DNA from: Coleofasciculus sp. LEGE 07092
GTDB lineage: Bacteria > Cyanobacteriota > Cyanobacteriia > Cyanobacteriales > Coleofasciculaceae
DNA length: 41,460 nt
Direction of reading: 5' to 3'
Assembly (NCBI RefSeq): GCF_015207375.1
Contig: NZ_JADEWY010000051.1
Span: 1 to 41,460, forward strand
Position numbers and translations under genes: made by a program. Within the stretch, counting starts at the first letter, position 1. Each line of letters starts with the position of its first letter. The notes beneath the pieces were generated by a model that worked only from the letters and a program-made list of their open reading frames with translations, searched no databases and had not been told where the DNA came from. Positions 1-11,272 of this stretch are shown here, one piece after another.

Positions 1-16
1 CCGCTCCACTGCCTCC

Positions 17-32
17 CAACTCCCCAACTCCC
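17..32. repeat. Two copies of an octamer next to the cheW stop codon
   Basis: Two direct copies of CCAACTCC lie immediately outside the stop codon of the CheW gene, and the array may continue beyond the window edge. It resembles the other short tandem arrays in this window that start at or next to stop codons. Confidence 0.45.
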
Positions 33-33
33 A

Positions 34-585
34 TCACCCCAACTTGGGCATTGAGGAAAGAATTGCTTCCCCGTCAAGAAGGAGTAACATTTCACCGTTG
101 GATTTCAAAGTGTATCCGCGCAAAAATGGCTCTAGTTCGGGGGTGAGCGTTGATGATGCTGGGGACTTGATCACATCTGGATTGCACCACTCAATATCTT
201 CGACTCGGTTTACCACTAGCCCCAGCATCTGATTATTAATGTTGTCACTATCACAAACCTGTAGTACCACTGCCCTGTGGGTTGAAGCGCTTATCTCTTG
301 TTGATACCAGGGAGTCAGCCCAAGGAGATGCCCCAAATCGACCATCCAGAGGATTTCACCCCGCCAGTTGTAGACTCCCATCACCCAGGCAGGCAGATAG
401 GCAATAGGTACAATTTGACCGACTGGAACAGTTAATACCTCAATCAGTTCTTGAATTGGTAGGAGTGCGGTTGTATCGGGTTCAAGATAAAATCGCAAAA
501 ACTGTTCGTTGGCGGTTAGGGAGGGGAGAGAGGGTTTCTCTAGAGGAGGTAACTGATACTTGGAGATTGATAAAGAGTCAGACAT
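34..585 (-). CDS. CheW-like chemotaxis adaptor (PilI type)
   Basis: A 183-residue CheW-domain protein. In this family the small beta-barrel adaptor links a methyl-accepting receptor to a CheA-type kinase in the cytoplasm. The CheW signature is clear: a segment about inspecting vs. setting the barrel (residues about 30-110, with VPVGQIVPIAYLPAWVMGVY and NWRGEILWMVDL), then LGLVVNRVEDI near residue 125. It follows the CheY gene on the same strand by 15 bases, so the two are probably co-transcribed. The order PatA-like, CheY, CheW is that of cyanobacterial PilG-PilH-PilI (Tax3/Pix) operons, so the receptor and CheA genes are expected past the left edge. Family call is sure; assignment to pili versus another taxis cluster is inference. 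Confidence 0.9.
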   Translation of the reverse strand: MSDSLSISKYQLPPLEKPSLPSLTANEQFLRFYLEPDTTALLPIQELIEVLTVPVGQIVPIAYLPAWVMGVYNWRGEILWMVDLGHLLGLTPWYQQEISASTHRAVVLQVCDSDNINNQMLGLVVNRVEDIEWCNPDVIKSPASSTLTPELEPFLRGYTLKSNGEMLLLLDGEAILSSMPKLG

Positions 586-600
586 TGATTTGGGTGAAGC

Positions 601-966
601 TTAGTACTTGATCAAGCGTTTAACCGTCTGTGAAAGCTCTTCCTGATCGACAGGCTTGGAGATGTAAGCATCGGCTCCTTGTTTCATTCCCCAAAATTTA
701 TCCATTTGGCTCCCTTTGGTGGAACACAGAACAATGGGTATATCCTTTGTTTCGGCTGTCGTTTTTAGTTCGCGGCAGATTTCAAAACCACTGATCCCCG
801 GTAGTACGACATCGAGAACGATAACACTGGGCTTGTAGTGGCGAACTTTAACGAGAGCTTCTTCTCCAGTGTGGGCAATCACGACATTGAGACCGGCTTG
901 TTTTAGGCAATCTGTGAGCACAGCCATTTGAGTCAAGCAATCTTCAACAACTAGGGCAGTATCCAT
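601..966 (-). CDS. CheY-like single-domain response regulator (PilH type)
   Basis: A 121-residue stand-alone receiver domain. The acidic pair E8/D9, phospho-acceptor D52 in VIVLDVVLPG, S82 and the conserved lysine K104 in YISKPV are all in place, so it should be phosphorylatable. There is no output domain. It lies between the PatA-like gene (40 bases upstream) and the CheW gene (15 bases downstream) on the same strand. In cyanobacterial pilus/phototaxis clusters this position is held by PilH/TaxY, which acts with the CheA-like kinase to control type IV pilus motors. Pathway assignment rests on gene order. Confidence 0.92.
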   Translation of the reverse strand: MDTALVVEDCLTQMAVLTDCLKQAGLNVVIAHTGEEALVKVRHYKPSVIVLDVVLPGISGFEICRELKTTAETKDIPIVLCSTKGSQMDKFWGMKQGADAYISKPVDQEELSQTVKRLIKY

Positions 967-1005
967 GGTATTTTCCTCAGTAAAAAAGAAAAAAACAGAA
1001 AAGGT

Positions 1006-2298
1006 TTAGGGTAAGGATGAATGACGAGTTGCACCTTGTTCTAAGTGCTTGCGGATGGCGCTTAACACGTTTCCTGCATCTAACGGTTTGCTCAAGAAAT
1101 CCGAGGCTCCGACGAGCCTCGCCCGAACCCGATCCACAATGCCATCATTCCCAGTCAAGATTAAAATCGGGGTAGTGCGGAAATAGGACAATTTGCGTAA
1201 GTGAGCACAAATTTCATACCCGTTAGTGTTGGGCATCACTAGATCTAGAAAAATCACATCTGGCTTACGAGCTAACAACATAGCGATCGCTCGCAAACCA
1301 TCACTCACCCCTAAAAACTCATAGCCAGCAGCGGTGAGAAGAGATTCCATGGTTTTGCACACTAAAGGACTGTCATCCACACAGGCAACCAAAAACTGGG
1401 CAGGCTCTGCGGCTTTAGAGATGATGGGTGGAGTGGGGACTGTTGGACGAACCGGAGTCGCTAGATCCGGAATGCTAATGAGTTCTACCAATTCCAAGTG
1501 CAGATAAGGCAGGAACGAAGAGACGACTTGGACAACATCTCGCTTCATCAGCACGGCGATATCGTACAGGGTGTACTGCCCGTTGAGAAGTCGGGTTAGG
1601 GTTTGGTAAATCTGTGCTGATGTGCGTTGTCGGAGTTGTTCGGGTTGTTTGATAACCGGAGCTAGGTTGGGACAATAGTGAACAACCTGAGCATCTCGCC
1701 AAACTTGCCACCTTATTTCAATCTCTGTGAGCGCTTGTTGCACATCAATGGGGACAAGTTGCCCAGATAAGGAGTGATCTTCCTTGATTTGATGAGTAAC
1801 GGGCATTGCTTGCACTACATCAAACAAAATCTCGGTAATGATCAAGCGAATTATTTTCGCGGCTTGTTCCCGAGAAATTTGTTGTTGCGCCACCCACAAG
1901 CACAGTAGCTGATATTCCCAACAGGCTGTAAAGGCTGTAATATCAAGCCCCGATAGATCCCATTGTCTGGCTAAACTACGAGTCAGCATCTGAGGACAGT
2001 GAGTTGCTAAATGTCTGCGCCAGCGTCTTACGACATGAACTCCTCCAGTTGCACAGATGATCTTACCCAAGGATAGATAAATAAACCACTGTTGTCCCGT
2101 TCGAGCGGTAAACACGAGTTGACCGCTAAACCGCATTTGCTTTAAATTTTCGAGAAACTGAATTGGCTTGAAAGCCGAAAAAAAGCGAGTTGAAACAATA
2201 GGGGTAGCTTGCCTGGTCGTTCTCACTACACTATCTCCGTGATGGACTGATTGAAAAAAACTAGACATCAAAATTTTGCAGGCGTTTGGAGTCAGCAA
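1006..2298 (-). CDS. PatA-family response regulator (PATAN domain plus receiver; PilG type)
   Basis: A 430-residue protein with an N-terminal PATAN/DUF4388 domain (about residues 40-120, motif FSGQLVFTARTGQQWFIYLS), a linker with helical segments, and a C-terminal receiver domain from about residue 302. The receiver has D308/D309, phospho-acceptor D352 in IFLDLVMP and the lysine in FLSKPL. This domain order is that of cyanobacterial PatA, PilG/TaxP and PixG proteins, which control motility or heterocyst pattern; beside CheY and CheW the pilus/phototaxis role is more likely. The longest frame starts with TTG at 2298; the ATG at 2268 (MSSFFQ) is a plausible alternative, and neither has a strong Shine-Dalgarno sequence. 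First gene of the cluster. Confidence 0.9.
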   Translation of the reverse strand: MLTPNACKILMSSFFQSVHHGDSVVRTTRQATPIVSTRFFSAFKPIQFLENLKQMRFSGQLVFTARTGQQWFIYLSLGKIICATGGVHVVRRWRRHLATHCPQMLTRSLARQWDLSGLDITAFTACWEYQLLCLWVAQQQISREQAAKIIRLIITEILFDVVQAMPVTHQIKEDHSLSGQLVPIDVQQALTEIEIRWQVWRDAQVVHYCPNLAPVIKQPEQLRQRTSAQIYQTLTRLLNGQYTLYDIAVLMKRDVVQVVSSFLPYLHLELVELISIPDLATPVRPTVPTPPIISKAAEPAQFLVACVDDSPLVCKTMESLLTAAGYEFLGVSDGLRAIAMLLARKPDVIFLDLVMPNTNGYEICAHLRKLSYFRTTPILILTGNDGIVDRVRARLVGASDFLSKPLDAGNVLSAIRKHLEQGATRHSSLP

Positions 2299-3146
2299 AT
2301 GCGCCCTGAAGCTGATCTCTAAAAAGCCTAGAAGTACAATATTTCAGTACGAGGGCAGTTGAATTCTAGTAAACCGCCTATCTAAAAGCTGTTTACTCAG
2401 ATTAAAACTATGGATGTATACCAATATTTCCTAGCGGAATTTGCAGTTATGTATTTTTTCGGTATATTACCTTGACTGAATGAGATTGAAATCGGCTACC
2501 TAGTTGATTGTGTTGTAGCTTTTCAGTAGGTAGATGCCAGTCAACACTATGGTACAAATCGATGTAGAGCAGAACCCTTGTTGTTGACACAGCAGTGTCT
2601 CTGGTAGTTTATGCAATCTGGTACAGCGTTTTTTTGATAACGGCTGAGTCGGCTAGTTTTTTAGGAAACTTCATCTCATTCAACTTGCCAAGTTTCGTAA
2701 CAATACCAGCACTAGAGCAGGCAGAATACTAGTTTTTGTAAACACACCTATTCAATTATTACCCTAACTCAATGTAACTTGACAATAGTGATTAATAATT
2801 AAAAGGAGTTGTCTTACAACGCAATCTGAATCAAAAATAGTCCTAGAGAGACTTACAAATATATCGTATTACATAAAATAATAAAATCGTAATTCGCTCC
2901 ATTTAATGTATGACAAAAAGAGATTGCTGTATGACAAAAAATGGGTGCATTTTTCGGTATGATCCGTTAATCATTCTCTTCATTAACAATATTTAAAGTT
3001 TCTGTAAAGTTTCCAAATTTCTATGGACAGTCCCTAGGTAGGCTATGCCAATATTGATTTAGGGAAAACAAAAGATTCTCACCTCGATGAATCCAACTGA
3101 TTTCCTTAAATCTAAAACTGCTAATCATAGACCAGGGAGTTTATCC
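2299..3146. other. Intergenic region of about 850 bases
   Basis: AT-rich stretch between the divergent PatA-like and VOC genes. I see no convincing gene in it. It must hold both promoters. The only structure I can point to is a pair of 13-base direct repeats at 2907-2919 and 2928-2940. Confidence 0.6.
2907..2940. promoter_or_regulatory. Two 13-base direct repeats spaced 21 bases apart
   Basis: The sequence TGTATGACAAAAA occurs at 2907-2919 and again, identical, at 2928-2940. The 21-base period is two helical turns, as expected of paired sites for a DNA-binding protein on one face of the helix. It lies about 210 bases upstream of the VOC start. No known operator is recognised. Confidence 0.35.
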
Positions 3147-3566
3147 ATGACAGTTGTGCCATTTCATCTCTCTATGTGCGTTACCGATCTTGAAAAAACT
3201 CGCTACTTTTATAAAGAGATCCTTGGCATTGAAGAGCGTCGTGCTAGCAAATCATCCGCTCATTTCGACTTTTTCGGTACTCAATTGACTTGCCATCATT
3301 TACCGGGATATGACGCTAAAAATGTTCAACGAGAAGTTGATGCAGAAGACGTACCTATCCCCCATTTTGGAGCGGCATTAAATCTTGAGGAATTTGAAAA
3401 AGTTAAAAAGCGGCTCCTTGCAAATGATACTAAGTTTATTAAAAAACCACGGGTTCGTTTTATTGGCAAAAATCATGAACAACACGTTATGTTTATCGAA
3501 GATCCTTCGGGACACGGCATCGAAATAAAATCTTTCACTAAGGCTCCCGAGAGAACTTGGGCGTAA
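3147..3566 (+). CDS. VOC-superfamily (glyoxalase/bleomycin-resistance/dioxygenase fold) protein
   Basis: A 139-residue protein from ATG 3147. An upstream in-frame ATG at 3087 would add 20 residues, but 3147 has AGGGAG eight bases before it and starts right at the first beta strand (VPFHLSMCVTDLEKTRYFY). The first module carries the metal-binding His in FHLSMCV and the second ends with DPSGHGIEIKSF, whose Glu is the usual second-module metal ligand. Members act as lyases, dioxygenases or thiol transferases; the substrate cannot be told from sequence. It stands alone, followed by a strong terminator at 3588-3664. Confidence 0.85.
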   Translation: MTVVPFHLSMCVTDLEKTRYFYKEILGIEERRASKSSAHFDFFGTQLTCHHLPGYDAKNVQREVDAEDVPIPHFGAALNLEEFEKVKKRLLANDTKFIKKPRVRFIGKNHEQHVMFIEDPSGHGIEIKSFTKAPERTWA

Positions 3567-3587
3567 AATCACTGTAAGAGGTAATCT

Positions 3588-3664
3588 GTGAGTGCATTAT
3601 CAAGAGTGCTAAACTTAGCCTCTAAGTCTAGATGTTAGCTGATTGGAAATGCACTCACTTTTTT
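3588..3664 (+). terminator. Rho-independent terminator after the VOC gene
   Basis: Perfect 11-base inverted arms (GTGAGTGCATT at 3588-3598, AATGCACTCAC at 3648-3658) are followed by six T residues. The 49-base loop holds a second nested stem (GCTAA...TTAGC around ACTTAG...CTAAGT), so the RNA would form an elongated multi-stem hairpin. It begins about 20 bases after the stop codon. Confidence 0.8.
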
Positions 3665-3783
3665 AGACAACCCTAACGTATATCAATGCTCAAGTTGATT
3701 GATTTTATAAGTAAAACATGGTAGTCTACCGTCTGAAACTTATTCAAATTTATTCTTCAGAGGATTTAACGTAGACGTTTCAT

Positions 3784-4587
3784 TTGCATCTGTTGGGTGT
3801 ATCTACTTCTATGAGTTTTATGAATGGTTTAGACCCTTCGTTCTTCGGTTTATTATTGATCGGAATTATTACCGGTCTTCTCGCGGCGATATTAGGCATC
3901 GGCGGTGGACTGCTAATGGTTCCGACTTTAACGTACTGGGGAGCCACTCCTCTACAGGCAGTCGCAACTAGTTTGGTAGGAATAGTCCTTGCCTCAGCTT
4001 CAGGAACTTATCAAAATTGGCGGATGAAACAGTTGAACTTAACCCAGGTTCTGCTGTTAGCTCCTCCGGCAATGCTAATGACAGAAGTCGGTGTATGGAT
4101 AGCCAATGCATTGCCACCCAAAGCATTACTGATAAGTTTTGCCGCTTTGCAGGTGATAGCGATTTATCTAATTAGCCTCAAACGCAAACTCCGCCCAGCT
4201 CAATCGACAAAAACTTCTATTGAACAGCGAATCTATCAGAGTGAAGGTATTGGTTTACTGGCTGGGGTTCTTTCGGGTTTGTTTGGCGTCGGCGGGGGCA
4301 TAGTCATGGTTCCCCTGCAAATGCTGTTTCTAGGAGAAACAATCAAAGAGGCTGTGCGCACTAGTTTAGGGGCTATACTCCTAATCTCTAGCTGGGCAAT
4401 TGCTCGTCATGCTGCATCCGGCAATGTATTATGGCTAGCTGGAATTTGTCTAGGAAGTGGCGCTCTTTGTGGCGCACAAATCGGAGCGCGGCTGCTGTTT
4501 AAGTTACCCGAAAAGCTTGTGACTCTGTTGTTTCGGGGTTTGTTGCTGTTGATGGCAGGGTACATGATATCTAAAGCCTTTGCTTAA
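3784..4587 (+). CDS. TauE/SafE (DUF81) family membrane exporter
   Basis: A roughly 267-residue polytopic membrane protein with two homologous halves, each opening with the glycine-rich motif of the family (AAILGIGGGLLMVPTL in the first half, GLFGVGGGIVMVPLQML in the second), and about eight hydrophobic segments. The family moves sulfite, sulfoacetate or related anions across the inner membrane; the substrate here is unknown. The longest frame starts with TTG at 3784; ATG codons at 3811 and 3820 are equally possible and give the more usual short N-terminus. No partner gene adjoins it. A heptamer array begins 13 bases after its stop. Confidence 0.88.
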   Translation: MHLLGVSTSMSFMNGLDPSFFGLLLIGIITGLLAAILGIGGGLLMVPTLTYWGATPLQAVATSLVGIVLASASGTYQNWRMKQLNLTQVLLLAPPAMLMTEVGVWIANALPPKALLISFAALQVIAIYLISLKRKLRPAQSTKTSIEQRIYQSEGIGLLAGVLSGLFGVGGGIVMVPLQMLFLGETIKEAVRTSLGAILLISSWAIARHAASGNVLWLAGICLGSGALCGAQIGARLLFKLPEKLVTLLFRGLLLLMAGYMISKAFA

Positions 4588-4600
4588 GGGGAAAGGGGGA

Positions 4601-4621
4601 GTAGGGAGTAGGGAGTAGGGA
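4601..4621. repeat. Three tandem copies of the heptamer GTAGGGA
   Basis: Three perfect head-to-tail copies of GTAGGGA lie just downstream of the TauE/SafE stop codon. Heptameric short tandem repeats of this kind (STRR) are a known feature of filamentous cyanobacterial genomes. Confidence 0.7.
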
Positions 4622-4748
4622 AATATTACATAGCAGTTAATGCTGCCAGCTAGTCGGACAAGTTGCTGCATTGAAATTCGCCAGCTCACGCTGCGCTGCC
4701 AAGCGATTGGCAAGTAAGTTTAGCGATCGATCCGGATGCCAAAATGCA

Positions 4749-4776
4749 TTAGAGACATTACATACAACGTCTCTAC
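4749..4776. repeat. Dispersed palindrome, imperfect copy
   Basis: TAGAGACATT and AACGTCTCTA form arms with one mismatch around a five-base centre (ACATAC region). This is a degenerate relative of the perfect palindrome at 16481-16508. It overlaps the upstream extension of the next open frame, which argues for the later start of that gene. Confidence 0.65.
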
Positions 4777-4813
4777 TGGCGTTCATAATAGGAACTTGAA
4801 CGTTTTGGCTCAG

Positions 4814-6166
4814 ATGAACCCAATGCTAAAACCCTTTCCCTTGACGGCTACTCTATTTATTGTCCTGCTAGCATTCCTGAGTGGGTGTTCCAACTCGTCT
4901 GATACTTCGCAGCAATCTGTTAAGGAAGTCGAGAGTGCCGCACAACCGGAAAATCCCGCAGAACTTGAGAAAAAACCCGAGCTAATCTCTCTCGCGCCTC
5001 CCCATAACCCCGATCCCGCCACCCAAGAGAAAATTGAGCAGTACATCAATGGGTTGGCAGCCAAGGGATTTGCCAAGCAAAACCACGGGATATGGATTCA
5101 ATCGGGTAACACGCTTTTAGCTAATCACCAAGGTACAGTTCCCCTACCTGCTGCTTCTATCACCAAGGTGGCAACGTCTCTCGCTGCACTTTCTACTTTC
5201 AGTCCCGATCATCAATTTATTACCCTCATCGGTGCAACAGGTGCCATTGAAAACGGTGTCCTGAAGGGTGATTTAGTGATTCAGGGAGGAGAAGATCCGT
5301 TTTTTGTCTGGGAAGAAGCGATCGCTCTCGGTAATACTTTAAATCAGCTCGGTATTCAGCAGGTGACGGGGAATTTAGTCATCACTGGCAAATTTTACAT
5401 GAATTTTGAGTTTGACCCCCTCAAGTCAGGGACTCTGCTCAGGCAAGGGTTAAATGCTCAAACTTGGTCGGCTGAAGCCCAAACCCAATATCAAACCTTA
5501 CCCCCAGGCACTCCAAAACCCCAAGTTGCGATCGCGGGTTCCGTTCAAGTATCCCCCTTACCTCCTAGCAACGTGCAACCCCTAGTGCGCCATTCTTCTT
5601 TCCCCCTCGCCGAACTGGTTAAAAAAATGAATCAGTACAGCAACAACAAGATGGCAGAAATGCTAGCCAATTCCGTTGGCGGTGCCAAAGCGGTATCCTA
5701 CAAAGCAGCAGAAGCAGCAGGGGTTCCCCAAACTGAAATTATTCTAGTCAACGGTTCGGGTTTGAGCGAACTTAACCGGATTTCTCCCCGCGCCGCCTGT
5801 GCCATGTTTCTGGCGCTTGAGCGGTATCTTCAGCCGTATAAAATGACGGTTGGGGATATCTTCGCCATTGTGGGACAAGATGAAGGGATATTAAATCAGC
5901 GCCAGATTCCCTCGTTAGCCGTCGTCAAATCGGGAAGTTTGAATAATGTTAGTGCTTTAGGGGGAGCTTTACCCACTCAGCAGCAGGGAACTGTTTGGTT
6001 TGCCACGATGAATGTTGGATCTAACTTGGAGGGTTTCCGCACCCAACAAGAAGCACTTTTACAGGATTTTGTCAATCAGTGGGGAGCGGTTCAAGCTTTG
6101 CCAGAAGAGTTACAACCGAATCCGGACAGGAGTAGTAAAACGTCACGGGATGAGATTTTAAATTAG
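4814..6166 (+). CDS. dacB: D-alanyl-D-alanine carboxypeptidase/endopeptidase (PBP4, S13 family), lipoprotein
   Basis: A 450-residue penicillin-binding protein that trims or cleaves peptidoglycan stem peptides. From ATG 4814 the N-terminus is a lipoprotein signal peptide with lipobox LSGC (Cys25); the in-frame extension back to 4736 runs through a dispersed palindrome and is unlikely to be translated. Active-site motifs are in order: SITK (Ser115, Lys118), SNN in NQYSNNKMAEML, and KSG in AVVKSGSLNNVSALGG. The protein should be anchored in the membrane facing the periplasm. It has no operon partner. The segment between SITK and SNN is shorter than in Escherichia coli DacB, as in other cyanobacterial members. 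Confidence 0.88.
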   Translation: MNPMLKPFPLTATLFIVLLAFLSGCSNSSDTSQQSVKEVESAAQPENPAELEKKPELISLAPPHNPDPATQEKIEQYINGLAAKGFAKQNHGIWIQSGNTLLANHQGTVPLPAASITKVATSLAALSTFSPDHQFITLIGATGAIENGVLKGDLVIQGGEDPFFVWEEAIALGNTLNQLGIQQVTGNLVITGKFYMNFEFDPLKSGTLLRQGLNAQTWSAEAQTQYQTLPPGTPKPQVAIAGSVQVSPLPPSNVQPLVRHSSFPLAELVKKMNQYSNNKMAEMLANSVGGAKAVSYKAAEAAGVPQTEIILVNGSGLSELNRISPRAACAMFLALERYLQPYKMTVGDIFAIVGQDEGILNQRQIPSLAVVKSGSLNNVSALGGALPTQQQGTVWFATMNVGSNLEGFRTQQEALLQDFVNQWGAVQALPEELQPNPDRSSKTSRDEILN

Positions 6167-6233
6167 GGTTCTGTTGTGGAAACGTATTCTGTAAGAGGCT
6201 GTCTCTAAAGAAATGTAAAGTTGGCTGAACTAG

Positions 6234-6293
6234 GCGATAGCGAAGCGAGTAAAGCGTTCGCCCTTGGCGTTGCCGAAGGCTAGCGCAGATCGC
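6234..6293. repeat. 60-bp dispersed repeat, copy 1 (left flank of rph)
   Basis: A 60-base sequence that begins GCGATAGCGAAGCGAG and ends GCTAGCGCAGATCGC. It is identical over all 60 bases, in the same orientation, to 9265-9324. It has internal inverted-repeat character (GCGATAGCGAAGC near one end, AGCGCAGATCGC at the other). The type is familiar as a small dispersed repeat of filamentous cyanobacteria. The two copies bracket the IS relic and rph. Confidence 0.85.
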
Positions 6294-6306
6294 TGGGGAC
6301 GGTGCT

Positions 6307-9264
<2,958 letters not shown>

Positions 9265-9324
9265 GCGATAGCGAAGCGAGTAAAGCGTTCGCCCTTGGCG
9301 TTGCCGAAGGCTAGCGCAGATCGC
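9265..9324. repeat. 60-bp dispersed repeat, copy 2 (right flank of rph)
   Basis: Identical to 6234-6293 in sequence and orientation. The bases outside the two copies differ, so each match ends sharply at 60 bases. On the minus strand it is openly readable in frame with the fragment at 9150-9264. Confidence 0.85.
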
Positions 9325-9380
9325 GTCTTTGTCTTGAATATCAACAACTGAGGGCGGTAGAAAATCAGCTCTCATTCGCC

Positions 9381-10739
9381 CTAACCGACAACAGGTAATC
9401 CTGCCAGAGCCATCGCTACTTCCTCTGCACTGTACTCAGTATCGACTAGTTTTCCTGCCTGATAGTCCATGTACGCCTGCATATCAAAGTGTCCATGACC
9501 GCAAAGATTAAACAAAATCACCTTGCTCTCTCCAGACTCTTTGCATTTTAATGCCTCATCAATCGCTGCCTTAACCGCATGGTTGGCTTCGGGAGCGGGA
9601 AGAATCCCTTCGACACGAGCAAACGTCAACCCTGCGGCGAAACAACCTAACTGATATTCAGAGCGGGTTTGTGCGAGTCCCAGGTTAACCACATGGCTAA
9701 CGAGCGCAGCCATCCCGTGATAGCGTAAGCCACCCGCATGAATGCCTTCTGGTACAAACGTGCTGCCCAAGGTATGCATCTTGACTAACGGAGTCAGATG
9801 TGCTGTATCGCCGAAATCATAGGCGTACTTGCCACGAGTTAGAGTTGGACAGGCGGCGGGTTCCACGGCAATAATCTCAACCTCTCGCTCACCGCGTAGC
9901 TTTGCGCCCAGAAAGGGAAAGGCGATTCCGGCAAAGTTGCTGCCCCCACCTGTACAACCAACGACAATATCTGGATAATCTCCTGCCATTTCTAGCTGTG
10001 CCAATGCTTCTTGTCCAATCACCGTTTGGTGCAGCAAAACATGGTTGAGGACACTGCCCAAAGCGTACTTGCTCTCCTCATCCCCGGCGGCAACTTCTAC
10101 CGCTTCACTGATAGCGATGCCCAGGCTACCTGTGCTGTTGGGATACGCTGCCAGGATTGAGCGCCCTGCATGGGTTTCTTCACTGGGACTGGCAACCACT
10201 TTGGCTCCATACGTTTCCATCAACGCTCGACGGTACGGCTTTTGGTTATAGCTGACTTTCACCATATAGACCAGCACTTCCAGCCCAAACAGTGCCCCAG
10301 CAAATGCCAGTGAGGAACCCCACTGTCCGGCTCCGGTTTCCGTGGTCAGTCGCTTTACGCCTGCTTGCTTGTTATAGTACGCCTGGGCAACGGCTGTATT
10401 CGGTTTGTGGCTTCCGGCAGGGCTAACGCCTTCGTATTTGTAGTAAATCTTGGCAGGGGTATCGAGGGCTTTCTCCAGTCGGCGTGCCCGATAAAGCGGG
10501 GTCGGTCGCCATTGACGGTAGATGGACTGAACCTCGTCAGGAATCTCAATCCAACGTTCCTGGGTGACTTCCTGTTCAATTAGGCTCATGGGAAAGAGGG
10601 GAGCCAGGTCATCGGGAGTAATGGGTTGCTCGGTGCCGGGATGGAGAACAGGGGGGAGAGGTGTGGACAAATCCGCCTGAATGTTATACCAGGCAGTGGG
10701 CATTTGGTCTTCCGACAGGAGGTATTTGATGGTGTCCAT
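9381..10739 (-). CDS. trpB2: TrpB-like PLP-dependent enzyme (TrpB2 type)
   Basis: A 452-residue fold-type II PLP enzyme of the TrpB2 group. The PLP-binding lysine is K112 in [11 protein letters not shown], the phosphate-binding loop is [11 protein letters not shown] and the tail has [10 protein letters not shown]. In this family the enzyme joins indole and serine to make tryptophan, but TrpB2 lacks several contacts to TrpA and may act alone or on other substrates. No trpA or other trp gene is near. Start ATG 10739 gives the common N-terminus (MDTIKYLL...PTAWYNI). It is on the same strand as rph and the STAND gene but 310 and 140 bases from them. The neighbourhood is accessory, so acquisition with the island is possible. 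Confidence 0.88.
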   Translation of the reverse strand: MDTIKYLLSEDQMPTAWYNIQADLSTPLPPVLHPGTEQPITPDDLAPLFPMSLIEQEVTQERWIEIPDEVQSIYRQWRPTPLYRARRLEKALDTPAKIYYKYEGVSPAGSHKPNTAVAQAYYNKQAGVKRLTTETGAGQWGSSLAFAGALFGLEVLVYMVKVSYNQKPYRRALMETYGAKVVASPSEETHAGRSILAAYPNSTGSLGIAISEAVEVAAGDEESKYALGSVLNHVLLHQTVIGQEALAQLEMAGDYPDIVVGCTGGGSNFAGIAFPFLGAKLRGEREVEIIAVEPAACPTLTRGKYAYDFGDTAHLTPLVKMHTLGSTFVPEGIHAGGLRYHGMAALVSHVVNLGLAQTRSEYQLGCFAAGLTFARVEGILPAPEANHAVKAAIDEALKCKESGESKVILFNLCGHGHFDMQAYMDYQAGKLVDTEYSAEEVAMALAGLPVVG

Positions 10740-10879
10740 TCGGGGTTCTAGAGACAGTAGCGGCAGTTTGCGTTGAGGCTTCTATTGTCGCTGATCGCTC
10801 CTCTCGCGCAAAACCTTGAGCAAGGAAGTGTTATGGTTCAGTAGACAACAGTCAGAGTTTCTCCCATTCTGTTCCGTGC

Positions 10880-11272
10880 TTATTTCGGGTCTTCCATCAC
10901 ACCTTCCAGAAAGGCGATTGCACCTTTGCCCAACGGGTTTTGCTCAGCATAGTGTTCGCCGACTTTGAAAGCTGCTTTTTTACCTCCATTCCATAGCCGC
11001 TTCAAATCGAGAAACTTTTGCCAACGAAGAGGCTGCTTCTGTTGAATTTCTTTAGCTTCAACCTCAATGATTTGAATTGCCGTTTCATCTGTGACCTTTG
11101 GATATTTTTGTTGCAGATCACTGATGAATTGCTCAAAATCAGCTAGCAAAACTTCAAAATTTTGCTCTGTGGCAGCAACATTTTGAGTAAACTCTTGCTT
11201 GCTACCCTCAGCCGCATAGTTTACACCAATAGTTGAGTATTGCTGATTAAAAATAGGTGACTGGTTTGACAT
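10880..11272 (-). other. In-frame internal start and C-terminal module of the STAND protein (130 residues)
   Basis: An ATG at 11272 lies in frame at residue 1339 and is preceded nine bases away by GAAAGG (11282-11287). It would give a 130-residue protein, MSNQSPIFNQQ..., with an NQQYSTIGVNYAAEG segment, a helical middle (FEVLLADFEQFISDLQQKYP) and a conserved-looking tail (RLWNGGKKAAFKVGEHYAEQ, then GKGAIAFLEGVMED). The segment just before it (SVKITSVERLIL) reads like translated leader. Similar tails occur, from memory, on other cyanobacterial repeat or effector-type proteins. Either a fused separate gene or a second translation product; neither is proven. Confidence 0.4.
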
